Shown here: positions 34,874 to 44,030 of the stretch, piece by piece
Position numbering within the stretch: the first letter of the stretch is position 1
How the letters are laid out: each line of letters starts with the position of its first letter
NCBI GenBank assembly: GCA_021108325.1
Contig: JAIORB010000080.1
Coordinates: 52,769 to 116,768 of the forward strand
Origin: Bacteroidales bacterium
GTDB taxonomy: Bacteria; Bacteroidota; Bacteroidia; Bacteroidales; UBA12077
Direction: 5' to 3'
Length of the DNA: 64,000 bases
Translations under genes and position numbers: made by a program
Notes under the pieces: model-generated
Database searches by the model: none
The model's input: only the letters and a program-made list of their open reading frames with translations
Told to the model about the DNA's origin: nothing

Positions 34874-36823
34874 ATGTCAGAAAAGGCCAACTTTAAATAT
34901 AAAGATTTCTTAATTGAAAATGTTCTAAAACTCAAATCTGATAAATCAGAAGAAGAAGTTGTTGCAAAACTAAATCTATTACAACGCAAAAAGATTAATA
35001 AACCAGTAATAACTGTTAGTATAAATTCTTCTTCGATTATATTGGGTGCACAGAAACTAAAAACTTATATAGAAGAATACCTGGTTGACAGGAATATTGA
35101 TGCTGAAATCATTCCTGTTGGGAGTTTGGGTTTAAGTTCTTTAGAACCTGTTATCTCGGTTCAATTACCTGGGAAAACACGTTTGTTTTACAAAAAAGTA
35201 TTACCCGAAAATGTAATTTCAATCCTTGATGGTTCTTTTAATAATTTTATTCAGGAAGAAAATATTCTGGGGCAATTGAAAAACGATATACAAGATACGT
35301 GGGAACAGGTACCTTTTTTAGATGAACTGGCTTATTTCCAAAATCAACAAAGATTAATTTTAAAAAACTGTGGATTTATAAATCCTGAATCAATAGAAGA
35401 ATATATAGCTTCAGGCGGGTATAAGTCGTTTTATAAAGTAATTAGCAAAAATACACCTGAAGAAGTTTGCGATATAATTGAAAATAGTATGCTTCGTGGA
35501 CGTGGAGGCGAAGGTTACTTAACGGGGAAGAAATGGAAAATAGCTTATGAAACACCCGGTGATCAGAAATATTTAATCTGCAATGCAGGTGAAAGCGATC
35601 CTGGTGCATTTATGGAACGACTACTTATTGAAAGTGATCCACATAAGGTAGTTGAGGGAATTGCGATTTCGGCCTATGCAATAGGTGCACAGAAAGCTTA
35701 TATATATATCGAATCCGAATACAAGCTTGCCATTGAACGAGTTAAAAATGCAATTACTCAAGCCAGAGAATTTGGATTGTTAGGACATGATATTTTAGAA
35801 AGTGGCTATAACTTAGAAATTATCATTAAAAAAGGAGCTGGTGCTTATGTTTGTGGTGAAGAAACGGCATTGATAAGTAGTCTGGAGGGGAAACGTGGCA
35901 GACCACATTCAAAACCTCCATATCCTGCTACAAAAGGATTATATAATCAGCCTACAGTAGTTAATAATGTTGAGACACTGGTTAATGTACCGATAATTAT
36001 TGAGAAAGGTATAGAATGGTATAAGTCAGTAGGAACAAAGGATAGTAAAGGAACGAAAGTTTTTTCCATTTCGGGGAAAGTAGAATACAATGGTTTAGTA
36101 GAGATTGAAATGGGAACGAAACTCCGCGATGTGATATTTCGTGTAGCCGGGGGAATGAAAAACGGGAAAAGATTTAAGGCTGTTCATATTGGAGGACCAT
36201 CGGGCGGAAGCTTAACCGAAAGACATTTGGATACTTTGATTGATTATGAATCTATAATGTTAACAGGAGTGTCTCTTGGTTCTTCAGGAATGGTTGTACT
36301 TGATGAGGATAATTGTATAATTGATATGGTTAAATATTTCATGAACTTTATGCAGAAAGAAAGTTGTGGAATTTGTATTCCTTGCCGTGAGGGAACCAGA
36401 AGAATGTATGAAATACTTGATAATATTAGCAAAAGACCAAAAGATGAAAATGGCCATACTACTCTGCAACGCTTTAAAGGTGTTATGCAACTTGAAAGTT
36501 TGGCTGAAGTATTAAAAGATACTTCTATGTGTGGATTAGGAAAAAAAGCATCAAATCCGGTATTGAGCACTCTTAAATGGTTTAGAGAAGAATACGAAGA
36601 ACATATTTTTGAACGCAACTGTGAGGCTGGTGTTTGTCAGGAATTAAGAACTTTTGAAATTGATGTTGATGCTTGTACCGGTTGTACATTATGTGCAAAG
36701 AAATGCCCGACAGGTGCTATATTCGGCACAGCTAAGAATGCTCATTTTATTGTTCAGGATAAATGTATTGGTTGTGGAATTTGTTTTGATACCTGCAAAT
36801 TCTCGGCAATAATTAGTAAGTAA
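34874..36823 (+). CDS. hydB: NuoF-like flavin subunit of hydrogenase 3 (HydB), three-domain form
   Basis: A 649-residue protein: N-terminal thioredoxin-like domain (about 45-120), NADH/FMN and N3-cluster core (about 155-560, with GRGGEGYLTGKKW, CNAGESDPGAFMER and ESCGICIPCR), and two C-terminal 4Fe-4S motifs (CTGCTLCAKKCPTG, CIGCGICFDTC). The N-terminal domain has Ser at all three positions where cluster cysteines are expected (SINSSSIILGA and VGSLGLSSLEP), as in the separate HndB-like protein. The core has GESDPG where most NuoF proteins have DEGEPG or DEGDPG. Overall layout is that of bifurcating HydB. Confidence 0.92.
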   Translation: MSEKANFKYKDFLIENVLKLKSDKSEEEVVAKLNLLQRKKINKPVITVSINSSSIILGAQKLKTYIEEYLVDRNIDAEIIPVGSLGLSSLEPVISVQLPGKTRLFYKKVLPENVISILDGSFNNFIQEENILGQLKNDIQDTWEQVPFLDELAYFQNQQRLILKNCGFINPESIEEYIASGGYKSFYKVISKNTPEEVCDIIENSMLRGRGGEGYLTGKKWKIAYETPGDQKYLICNAGESDPGAFMERLLIESDPHKVVEGIAISAYAIGAQKAYIYIESEYKLAIERVKNAITQAREFGLLGHDILESGYNLEIIIKKGAGAYVCGEETALISSLEGKRGRPHSKPPYPATKGLYNQPTVVNNVETLVNVPIIIEKGIEWYKSVGTKDSKGTKVFSISGKVEYNGLVEIEMGTKLRDVIFRVAGGMKNGKRFKAVHIGGPSGGSLTERHLDTLIDYESIMLTGVSLGSSGMVVLDEDNCIIDMVKYFMNFMQKESCGICIPCREGTRRMYEILDNISKRPKDENGHTTLQRFKGVMQLESLAEVLKDTSMCGLGKKASNPVLSTLKWFREEYEEHIFERNCEAGVCQELRTFEIDVDACTGCTLCAKKCPTGAIFGTAKNAHFIVQDKCIGCGICFDTCKFSAIISK

Positions 36824-36843
36824 GTATTTTATAAACTATCATC

Positions 36844-38568
36844 ATGCTTATTGATATAGAGGTTAATAATAAAAAGATACAGGCTAAAAAAGGAGAAACC
36901 ATTCTCGAAACTCTTAATAGGAATGGTATAAAAGTTCCTACTTTATGTCGAATGGAGGGTTTTACACCAACCGGGGCATGTCGAATGTGTGTGGTTGAGG
37001 CTGAAGGTAAATCAGGATTAATTCCTTCTTGTTCGTACCAGATTGAAGAACCGATTAAAATCAGAACACATTCTCCACGGGTAATTCAAGCCAGAAAAAT
37101 GCTTGTTGAATTATTGCTTTCTAATCACCCTGATGATTGTTTATATTGTGCAAGTAACGGTAATTGTCAGTTACAGGATTTAGCTGTTGAACTGAATATA
37201 AGGGAAAGAAGAATATCAGGAGAAAAAACAAAATCCAATTTGGATCAATCAAGTCCCGGGATTGTTAAGGATCCGGCGAAATGTATTCTTTGCGGACGTT
37301 GTGTAAGAGTTTGTGAAGAAGTTTTAGATGTATCTACATTTGATTTCTATAAGCGTGGCAACAAAACAGCAATTGTTACCAGTATGAACAAAGACCTTAA
37401 TTTTTCGAATTGCATAAACTGTGGACAATGTCTGTTGGTTTGTCCAACAGGAGCATTATACGAAAAAACAAATTTGGATATTGTTCAACAGATGTTGAGT
37501 AATACAGATGTAACTGTTATTGTTCAATATTCACCGAGTATTTCTGTTTCAATAGCTGATGAATTAGGATTACGTTCAGGAAAGGATATCAATGGTGTTT
37601 TAAATGCTGTTTTAAGAAGAATCGGGTTTAATAAAGTTTTTGATACATCTTTTGCAGCTGATGTAGCAATTTTTGAACAATCAGCAGAGCTCGCAGACAG
37701 AATTAAAAATGACGAAAATTTACCTATGATGAGTAGTTGTTGTCCGGGTTGGATTAAGCATATGGAACAGTCTCATCCGGATATGATTGATAATGTTTCT
37801 ACAACCAAATCACCACAGCAAATATTGGGAACTTTAATAAAAAGTTATTTTGCACAAAGAGAAGATATATCGCCGGAAAAAATATTTTCAATTTCTATAA
37901 TGCCTTGTACTGCTAAAAAGTTTGAGGCTCAACGTGAAGAAATGACACACAAAGGTATTTCAGATATTGATGTGGTATTAACAACACGTGAATTACTTAA
38001 ACTTGTTAAACTTTATGGTGTTGATGCACAGTCATTAGATGAAGAAATGCCTGATATCCCTTTTAATACCCGAAGTTCAGCAGGGAAAATGGTTTCGGTT
38101 ACGGGTGGAGTTGCTGAAGGTGTAGCACGAACTTTAAACTATCATCTTACCGGAGAAGAATTATCAGATATAAAAATCACTAAATTAAGAGGATTTAAAG
38201 ATAGAAAAGAAGTATCTGTAAAAATTGGAAAACAAGAAATTGGAATTGCGGTCGTAAGTGGAATAAAATCAGCTAATAAGCTTATAGCCGAAATCAGGGA
38301 AGGTAAAAGTGATATTCATTTTATTGAAATAATGGCCTGCCCCGGAGGATGTATTAATGGCGGTGGGCAAGCTTTTAATAATGATGAGAAAACATTAAAG
38401 ACCAGATCAAAAACTATTTATGATTTAGATGATAAAGAAGCGATTAATGTTGCTCACAAAAACTCAAATCTTATTAGTTTATATGATGAATTTCTGGGTG
38501 AACAATTAAGTGAGAAATGCATTAAATTACTTCATACCAAATATAGTAAACGTGATGTATTGCTTTAA
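36844..38568 (+). CDS. hydA: [FeFe]-hydrogenase catalytic subunit 3, CpI-like
   Basis: A 574-residue group A enzyme, the same length as Clostridium pasteurianum CpI. It has the [2Fe-2S] domain, His-Cys3 4Fe-4S motif (HPDDC with C-x2-C-x5-C), two 4Fe-4S motifs and the H-cluster domain. L1 is SSCCPGW with C299 and C300, L2 MPCTAKKFE has C355, L3 EIMACPGGC has C499 and C503: the same residue numbers as in CpI. The only L1 change is T to S at the first position. It lies 21 nt after hydB and 7 nt before a sensory hydrogenase-kinase. Confidence 0.95.
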   Translation: MLIDIEVNNKKIQAKKGETILETLNRNGIKVPTLCRMEGFTPTGACRMCVVEAEGKSGLIPSCSYQIEEPIKIRTHSPRVIQARKMLVELLLSNHPDDCLYCASNGNCQLQDLAVELNIRERRISGEKTKSNLDQSSPGIVKDPAKCILCGRCVRVCEEVLDVSTFDFYKRGNKTAIVTSMNKDLNFSNCINCGQCLLVCPTGALYEKTNLDIVQQMLSNTDVTVIVQYSPSISVSIADELGLRSGKDINGVLNAVLRRIGFNKVFDTSFAADVAIFEQSAELADRIKNDENLPMMSSCCPGWIKHMEQSHPDMIDNVSTTKSPQQILGTLIKSYFAQREDISPEKIFSISIMPCTAKKFEAQREEMTHKGISDIDVVLTTRELLKLVKLYGVDAQSLDEEMPDIPFNTRSSAGKMVSVTGGVAEGVARTLNYHLTGEELSDIKITKLRGFKDRKEVSVKIGKQEIGIAVVSGIKSANKLIAEIREGKSDIHFIEIMACPGGCINGGGQAFNNDEKTLKTRSKTIYDLDDKEAINVAHKNSNLISLYDEFLGEQLSEKCIKLLHTKYSKRDVLL

Positions 38569-38574
38569 TTTAAC

Positions 38575-40566
38575 ATGAACAAGGTGTCTAATAAAAACAG
38601 AGATTTAGTTTATACGCTAAAAAACAGATGCAGAGTATGTTATACCTGTGTTAGGGAATGCCCTGCCAAAGCCATTAAAATTATTAACGGGCAGGCCGAA
38701 GTATTAAATGAGCGATGTATTGTTTGTGGAAATTGTACAAAAGTTTGCAGCCAGGGAGCTAAAGTATTTTTAAACACGGTCGACCACGTTTATAATTTGT
38801 TAAAAAATGGCAATAAAAATATTGCTATTGTAGCCCCAAGTTTTCCGGCCGAATTTACAGAAATATCAAATTATAAGATTTTTGTTTCAATGGTTCGGGC
38901 CATTGGCTTTGATATAGTTTCAGAAGTTGCATTTGGAGCAGATTTGGTGGCAAAAAAATATAGAGAATTAATAGATCAGAAAAATGATAAATGTTTTATA
39001 TCATCTGATTGCCCTGCAGTTGTTTCGTATATTGAACATTACCATCCGGCATTGGTAAAAGATTTAGCCCCCATTGCTTCACCAATGGTTGCAATGTCGC
39101 GGGTTATGAAAAAAAAATATGGAGATGATATTAATATAATTTTCATAGGACCCTGTGTTGCCAAAAAATCGGAGACTGACGAAGTGGACGAAATGATCAC
39201 TTTTACCGAGTTGCGTGATATTTTTGAACAAAAAGAAATTACACAGAAAACAGTTCAAGCTTCCGAGTTTGATCCTCCATTAGGTGGTAAAGGCGCAATT
39301 TTCCCTGTTAGCAGAGGATTGTTGCAAACTGCCGGAGTTACTGACGATGTTTTTGATGGAAATATTATTGTAGCCGAAGGTAGAAATAATTTTCAGGAAG
39401 CAATTAAAGAATTTGAAGATGGATTATTACGCTCTCAACATCTGGAATTGCTGAGCTGTGATGGATGTATAATGGGGCCGGGAATGTCGAGCAAAGGAAA
39501 ACATTATACACGCAGAATACTTATAAATAATTATGTTCAGAAAAAGATTAATAGCTTAAAAAAAACTGAGTGGCAAAAACATATTGATGAATATATTGAT
39601 ATTGATTTGACTGCACAATTTGAACCCAAAAGAAAAACTCTAAAGTTTCCGGATTGGACTGAAGTAAAACAGGTTCTAAAATCCATGGGAAAGAAAGACC
39701 CAAAAGATCATTTAAATTGTGGTGCGTGTGGTTATGAAACTTGCGAAGAACATGCCATTGCAATTGTGCAGGGATTAGCCGAAAATGAAATGTGTTTGCC
39801 TTTTACAATAGAAAAATTACATAATTCGGTTAACGAGCTGGCTATTACTAACGATAAGTTAACTTCCATACAACAAGCCTTAAAGCAATCGGAAAAGATG
39901 GCTAGTATGGGACAGTTATCGGCAGGAATTGCTCATGAGTTAAATAATCCATTGGGTGTAGTAGTTATGTATGCCAATATTTTACTTGACGAAGCACCAA
40001 AAGATTCACAAATATACAAGGATATTAAATTGATTGTTGATCAAACCAACAGATGTAAGAAAATAGTTGGTGGTCTATTAAATTTTGCCAGAAAAAATCA
40101 GGTAAACTATAGTAAGATTAATATTATCAAATTGGCAGAACAATGTATTGAGGCTGTTATCATTCCAAAAAATATTGATATTCACATTAATTCATCAGAA
40201 TTGAACGATCCTTTTGCAATGCTTGATCATGAGCAAATGACACAGGTTCTTACAAATCTTATTAAAAATGCGATTGATGCAATGCCGAAGGGAGGCAAAA
40301 TTGAAATCAAACTGGAAGAAAATAAAGAAAATGTAATTTTTAGTATAAAGGATTCAGGAATTGGAATTGAACCGGCAGCTCTTGATAAAATATTTGAACC
40401 TTTTTATACGACTAAAGGCATAGGAGCAGGGACTGGATTGGGGTTAGCTACAGCTTATGGAATAGTAAAAATGCATAAAGGGAAAATAACAGTGTATTCA
40501 AATAACGATCCTGAAAAGGATTCAACAGGAACTGAATTTAAAATATCAATTCCAAGATTTGTGTAA
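38575..40566 (+). CDS. Sensory [FeFe]-hydrogenase-like protein fused to a histidine kinase
   Basis: A 663-residue fusion. In order: 2[4Fe-4S] ferredoxin domain (CRVCYTCVREC, CIVCGNCTKVC), group C-type H-cluster-like domain with C146 (SSDCPAVV), C194 (IGPCVAKKSE) and C295/C298 (SCDGCIMGPG), the CGACGYETC Fe-S motif, a helical linker, HisKA with phospho-acceptor H454 (GIAHELNNPLG), and HATPase (N-box LIKNAIDAMP, G boxes KDSGIG and GTGLGL). It starts 7 nt after a catalytic hydrogenase and ends next to a response regulator. The natural reading is an H2- or redox-sensing kinase; the signal is inferred. Confidence 0.9.
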   Translation: MNKVSNKNRDLVYTLKNRCRVCYTCVRECPAKAIKIINGQAEVLNERCIVCGNCTKVCSQGAKVFLNTVDHVYNLLKNGNKNIAIVAPSFPAEFTEISNYKIFVSMVRAIGFDIVSEVAFGADLVAKKYRELIDQKNDKCFISSDCPAVVSYIEHYHPALVKDLAPIASPMVAMSRVMKKKYGDDINIIFIGPCVAKKSETDEVDEMITFTELRDIFEQKEITQKTVQASEFDPPLGGKGAIFPVSRGLLQTAGVTDDVFDGNIIVAEGRNNFQEAIKEFEDGLLRSQHLELLSCDGCIMGPGMSSKGKHYTRRILINNYVQKKINSLKKTEWQKHIDEYIDIDLTAQFEPKRKTLKFPDWTEVKQVLKSMGKKDPKDHLNCGACGYETCEEHAIAIVQGLAENEMCLPFTIEKLHNSVNELAITNDKLTSIQQALKQSEKMASMGQLSAGIAHELNNPLGVVVMYANILLDEAPKDSQIYKDIKLIVDQTNRCKKIVGGLLNFARKNQVNYSKINIIKLAEQCIEAVIIPKNIDIHINSSELNDPFAMLDHEQMTQVLTNLIKNAIDAMPKGGKIEIKLEENKENVIFSIKDSGIGIEPAALDKIFEPFYTTKGIGAGTGLGLATAYGIVKMHKGKITVYSNNDPEKDSTGTEFKISIPRFV

Positions 40567-40582
40567 TTTGAAATCATTAATT

Positions 40583-40978
40583 ATGACAGATAATAAAAAA
40601 CTTATATTAATAGCAGATGACGATTTGGATTACTTGTTTCAAATGGAACATTATGTTAAAAGCTTTGGTTTTGATGTTGTTAAGGCTGAAAGCCAAAAAG
40701 AAGCTGAAATATTAATTGAAAATACAAAACCTGATCTTGCGATTTTCGATCTAATGATGGAAAGAGATGATAGTGGTTTTATTTTATGCTATAAGATGAA
40801 AAGAAAACATCCGGATGTTCCTATAATTTTAGCTACTGCAGTAGCATCAGAAACAGGAATTTCGTTTGGAGTAAGCTCAAACTCTGATAAACAATGGATC
40901 AAAGCAGACTTATATCTGGAAAAAGGAATTAGGAAAGATCAATTACATAAGGAGATTAATAAATTGCTTAAAATATAG
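40583..40978 (+). CDS. Single-domain response regulator receiver
   Basis: The frame opens at TTG 40559, inside the kinase gene, but ATG 40583 gives a standard 131-residue receiver domain. Acidic pocket residues are in IADDD near residue 12 and the phospho-acceptor is D56 in IFDLMM. There is no output domain, so it acts by protein contact or relay. It directly follows the hydrogenase-kinase and is its likely partner. Confidence 0.88.
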   Translation: MTDNKKLILIADDDLDYLFQMEHYVKSFGFDVVKAESQKEAEILIENTKPDLAIFDLMMERDDSGFILCYKMKRKHPDVPIILATAVASETGISFGVSSNSDKQWIKADLYLEKGIRKDQLHKEINKLLKI

Positions 40979-40984
40979 TGACAG

Positions 40985-41125
40985 AAAAACCCTGTCTGCG
41001 ACAGGCAGGCTGACAGAGCCTGTGGGTTGATAGCGGGAAGGAGAGGCCTGTCAGAGTTTGAGTGAAGCGGCAGTTGGCAGTGGCAGAACACAGATACAGT
41101 TGGCAGTCCCGAAAACTTTCGGGAG
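40985..41125. repeat. Cluster of short palindromic repeats
   Basis: The gap between the response regulator and the hybrid kinase holds CCTGTC-TGC-GACAGG, a GGCCTGTCAGAG copy, a direct repeat of CAGTTGGCAGT, and a hairpin TCCCGAA...TTCGGGA (about 41107-41123). These are extragenic repeats; the last could act as a weak terminator. Confidence 0.6.
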
Positions 41126-41201
41126 TAGTTTATTAACTTGTAAATTGGCAAAAACCTGAAACCTGAAGCCTGAAATTTGAAACTAATTAAACAACTATTC
41201 G

Positions 41202-42320
41202 ATGAAGAATTTAAATGTAATGGTGGTTGACGATGAACCTGGAATACGTTCCGGGGTGAGCCGGATATTAAATAATTTTACGGTTAGTTATCCATTTATG
41301 GATGCTGATATTGACTTTAATATAATTGAGGTTGAGACAGGAGAAGAAGCGATAGAAAAAATTAAATCAGATCATATTGATATTGTTTTACTAGACAATA
41401 AATTGCCCGGAATACAAGGTACAGACGTTTTGGAATTTATTAATGAAAACAAACCCGAAATTCTGGTAATGATGATAACATCTTACGCTTCATTGGAGCT
41501 TGCTGTAAAAGCGACAAATAATGGTGCTTACGATTTTATACCAAAACCATTTACTCCTCAAGAGTTAAAGTCATCTCTTGAAAACGCAACGAAACATCTT
41601 TTCCTTCGTGGTATGACCAAAAAGATGAAAAAGGAAGGAAAGGAAATTCGATATCAATTTTTATCTGTTTTGTCGCATGAACTTAAAGCGCCATTAAATG
41701 CAATTGAAGGATATTTACGTTTAATGCAAGATAAAGATGCAGGCGAAAATATTGCAGACTATGAGCAGATGATTGATAGATCTTTGAAAAGGATTAAGGG
41801 AATGCGCAATTTGATTATGGATTTACTTGATTTAACTAAAATTAATTTTGAAAAGAAAACTGAAAAATTCAGAACAATTATATTGGGCGAAATAGCTCAG
41901 TTTTCAATAGAAGCGATGAATCCTTATGCCATACAAAAAGATGTGCAGATTAAACTTTTAGATGAGGAAAATATAAAAATAAATGCAGATCCCGGTGATA
42001 TTGAAATAATATTTAACAATCTGATATCTAATGCGGTAAAATATAATAATGATGGTGGTGAGGTTCTTGTTTCATTAAAATCTGTTAACGATAAAATATA
42101 TATTATTGTAAAAGATACCGGAATAGGTTTATCGCAGGAAGAAACAGATAAATTATTTGATGAGTTTTTCAGGGTTAAAAACGAACAAACAAAACATATT
42201 ACCGGTAGCGGATTAGGTTTGTCAATAGTTAAGCGTGTTGTAGATTTATACAATGGCGAAGTTCATATTGATAGTAAAGTTGGTGAAGGTTCAATTTTTA
42301 CTGTAATATTGCCAATGTAA
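41202..42320 (+). CDS. Receiver-histidine kinase hybrid
   Basis: A 372-residue soluble protein: N-terminal receiver domain with VVDDEPG and phospho-acceptor D65 (LLDNKLPG), then HisKA with H159 (LSHELKAPLNA) and HATPase (N-box NLISNAVKY, KDTGIGL, GSGLGLS). No membrane segments or sensor domain are visible, so its input is probably phosphate from another kinase on D65. Lying between the hydrogenase-kinase/response-regulator pair and rex, it probably belongs to the same H2/redox relay. Output targets are not evident. Confidence 0.9.
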   Translation: MKNLNVMVVDDEPGIRSGVSRILNNFTVSYPFMDADIDFNIIEVETGEEAIEKIKSDHIDIVLLDNKLPGIQGTDVLEFINENKPEILVMMITSYASLELAVKATNNGAYDFIPKPFTPQELKSSLENATKHLFLRGMTKKMKKEGKEIRYQFLSVLSHELKAPLNAIEGYLRLMQDKDAGENIADYEQMIDRSLKRIKGMRNLIMDLLDLTKINFEKKTEKFRTIILGEIAQFSIEAMNPYAIQKDVQIKLLDEENIKINADPGDIEIIFNNLISNAVKYNNDGGEVLVSLKSVNDKIYIIVKDTGIGLSQEETDKLFDEFFRVKNEQTKHITGSGLGLSIVKRVVDLYNGEVHIDSKVGEGSIFTVILPM

Positions 42321-42362
42321 TTTTTTTTTGTAAATTAACGAGTTAAAATAATTTTAAATATT

Positions 42363-42989
42363 ATGAATATGCTTCCAGAAAAAACAATAGGAAGATTAAG
42401 TGAATATAGAAGAACCTTATTGAATTGTTTGGCTAAGGGTAAAACACACATTTATTCACACGAGCTGGCTAATTTACACAATATAACGGCCGTTCAGGTG
42501 CGCAGAGATATTATGCTTATTGGATATTCAACAACTTTGAAAAAAGGTTATGATGTAAAAGCTCTTATTGATGTTATAGGTGAAATAATTGACACTGAAG
42601 AGGGGTTAAATGCTGCAATTATTGGAATAGGTAATTTAGGACGTGCCATTACAACCTATTTTAACGGAAAAAGAACAAAGCTTAAAATTGCAGCTACATT
42701 TGACACTGACCCGGAAAAATCGAATCGTGTTATTTCGGGTGTTAAGTGTTATCCAATGAGTGAATTAAATAAAATAATTAAGGAGCAAGATATTTCTATT
42801 GGAATACTTACTGTTCCACCGGAAGATGCTGCTGCTGTTACAGAAACACTTATAATGGCTGGGGTAAAAGGAATTCTTAATTATACTTCAACTCCGTTAA
42901 ATGTTTCTCCTAATGTACATTTAGAGGAATATGACATGATTACTTCGCTTGAAAAGATTGCTTATTTTGTAAAACAAAAAGAGGATTAG
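42363..42989 (+). CDS. rex: Redox-sensing transcriptional repressor Rex
   Basis: A 208-residue protein of standard Rex length. The N-terminal winged helix contains TAVQVRRDIMLIGY, and the NAD(H)-binding Rossmann domain contains GIGNLGRA (G88-G93), followed by an acidic residue at the end of the second strand (FDTD). Rex binds operators when NAD+ is high and lets go when NADH rises. It closes the hydrogenase-sensor gene row, and seven matching palindromes stand before four operons here. The dyad TTAAC-GA-GTTAA just upstream is not of the Rex form. Confidence 0.95.
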   Translation: MNMLPEKTIGRLSEYRRTLLNCLAKGKTHIYSHELANLHNITAVQVRRDIMLIGYSTTLKKGYDVKALIDVIGEIIDTEEGLNAAIIGIGNLGRAITTYFNGKRTKLKIAATFDTDPEKSNRVISGVKCYPMSELNKIIKEQDISIGILTVPPEDAAAVTETLIMAGVKGILNYTSTPLNVSPNVHLEEYDMITSLEKIAYFVKQKED

Positions 42990-43061
42990 AAAGTTTATTA
43001 ATTGTGAATAGTGGGTTTTTAATTAATTTTAGAACAAATCACAAATCACAAATTATTGTAA

Positions 43062-43994
43062 ATGCAGATTCACAGAGATTTTGAGAGTTTAGGAAAGATA
43101 AAGAATGCTGTTGTAACCACTGGTACTTTCGATGGAGTTCATTTTGGCCATAAGGTTATAATTAACAGGCTCAGTTCTTTGGCGAAAAACATTCAGGGAG
43201 AGTCTGTTTTGATTACTTTTCATCCGCATCCGCGAATAGTATTATACCCTGATACAGTCGGTAAAGATTTAAAACTGATTAATACGCAAAGAGAAAAAAT
43301 TCAGCTTCTTGAAAAAACAGGCTTGGACCATCTTGTTATAATAAACTTTACCAGAGAATTTGCAGAAACAACTTCAAAGGAGTTTGTCGAAAATATTTTG
43401 CTCGGAAAGCTTTATGCAAAGATTATTATTGTTGGATTTAATCATCATTTTGGGCATAATCGCGAAGGAGATTATTCTTACCTTTACGAATTAACCAAAA
43501 CACATGATTTTAAGGTTGAAGAAATCCCTCAACAGGATATAGAAAATGAAACTGTAAGTTCAACTATCACAAGAAAAGCATTGCTGGAAGGCAGGATTCA
43601 AAGAGCCAATGCTTACCTTGATCATTTTTTTATTATGACCGGCGAGTTGAAAAATGGACATCCAAAATGTAAGCAAGTTGGTTTTCCTACTTTAGAGATG
43701 ATTATTGAAGAAGATGTAAAACTAATTCCATTGGAAGGTGTTTATGCTATTAGTCTAAATTGTGAAGGAGATAGATATCGCGGAATGTTGAATATTAAAA
43801 TATTTTCAGGTACAAACCAGCCGGGTGTTCAGGTTCATTTATTCGACTATGATTCAAATTTTATTCTGAAGGCTAAGGATGCAACAATAACTTTTCATAA
43901 AAGAATGCGCGATGAGTTACAGCTAGATAATGTTGAAAGTCTTAAAATACAATTAGAGAAGGACAAAACTGAAATAGAAGAGTTGATTTATTAA
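43062..43994 (+). CDS. ribF: Bifunctional riboflavin kinase / FAD synthetase
   Basis: A 310-residue cytoplasmic enzyme. The N-terminal nucleotidyltransferase domain has TTGTFDGVHFGH near residues 20-31 and the C-terminal flavokinase domain has NGHPKCKQVGFPTLEM near 198. It converts riboflavin to FMN and FAD, the cofactors of the flavin subunits nearby. Likely a housekeeping gene; no FMN riboswitch is visible upstream. Confidence 0.94.
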   Translation: MQIHRDFESLGKIKNAVVTTGTFDGVHFGHKVIINRLSSLAKNIQGESVLITFHPHPRIVLYPDTVGKDLKLINTQREKIQLLEKTGLDHLVIINFTREFAETTSKEFVENILLGKLYAKIIIVGFNHHFGHNREGDYSYLYELTKTHDFKVEEIPQQDIENETVSSTITRKALLEGRIQRANAYLDHFFIMTGELKNGHPKCKQVGFPTLEMIIEEDVKLIPLEGVYAISLNCEGDRYRGMLNIKIFSGTNQPGVQVHLFDYDSNFILKAKDATITFHKRMRDELQLDNVESLKIQLEKDKTEIEELIY

Positions 43995-44030
43995 TTGAAA
44001 TTTGGACAAACTCAGAACTATAAACTTTTT

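Noticed and set aside
36244..36618. Minus-strand reading frame of 124 codons
   Set aside because: It lies antisense within the flavin-subunit gene of hydrogenase 3 and has no recognisable protein features.
42337..42352. Rex autoregulatory site upstream of rex (TTAAC-GA-GTTAA dyad)
   Set aside because: The half-sites point the opposite way and the spacer is two bases, unlike TGTTA-N6-TAACA.
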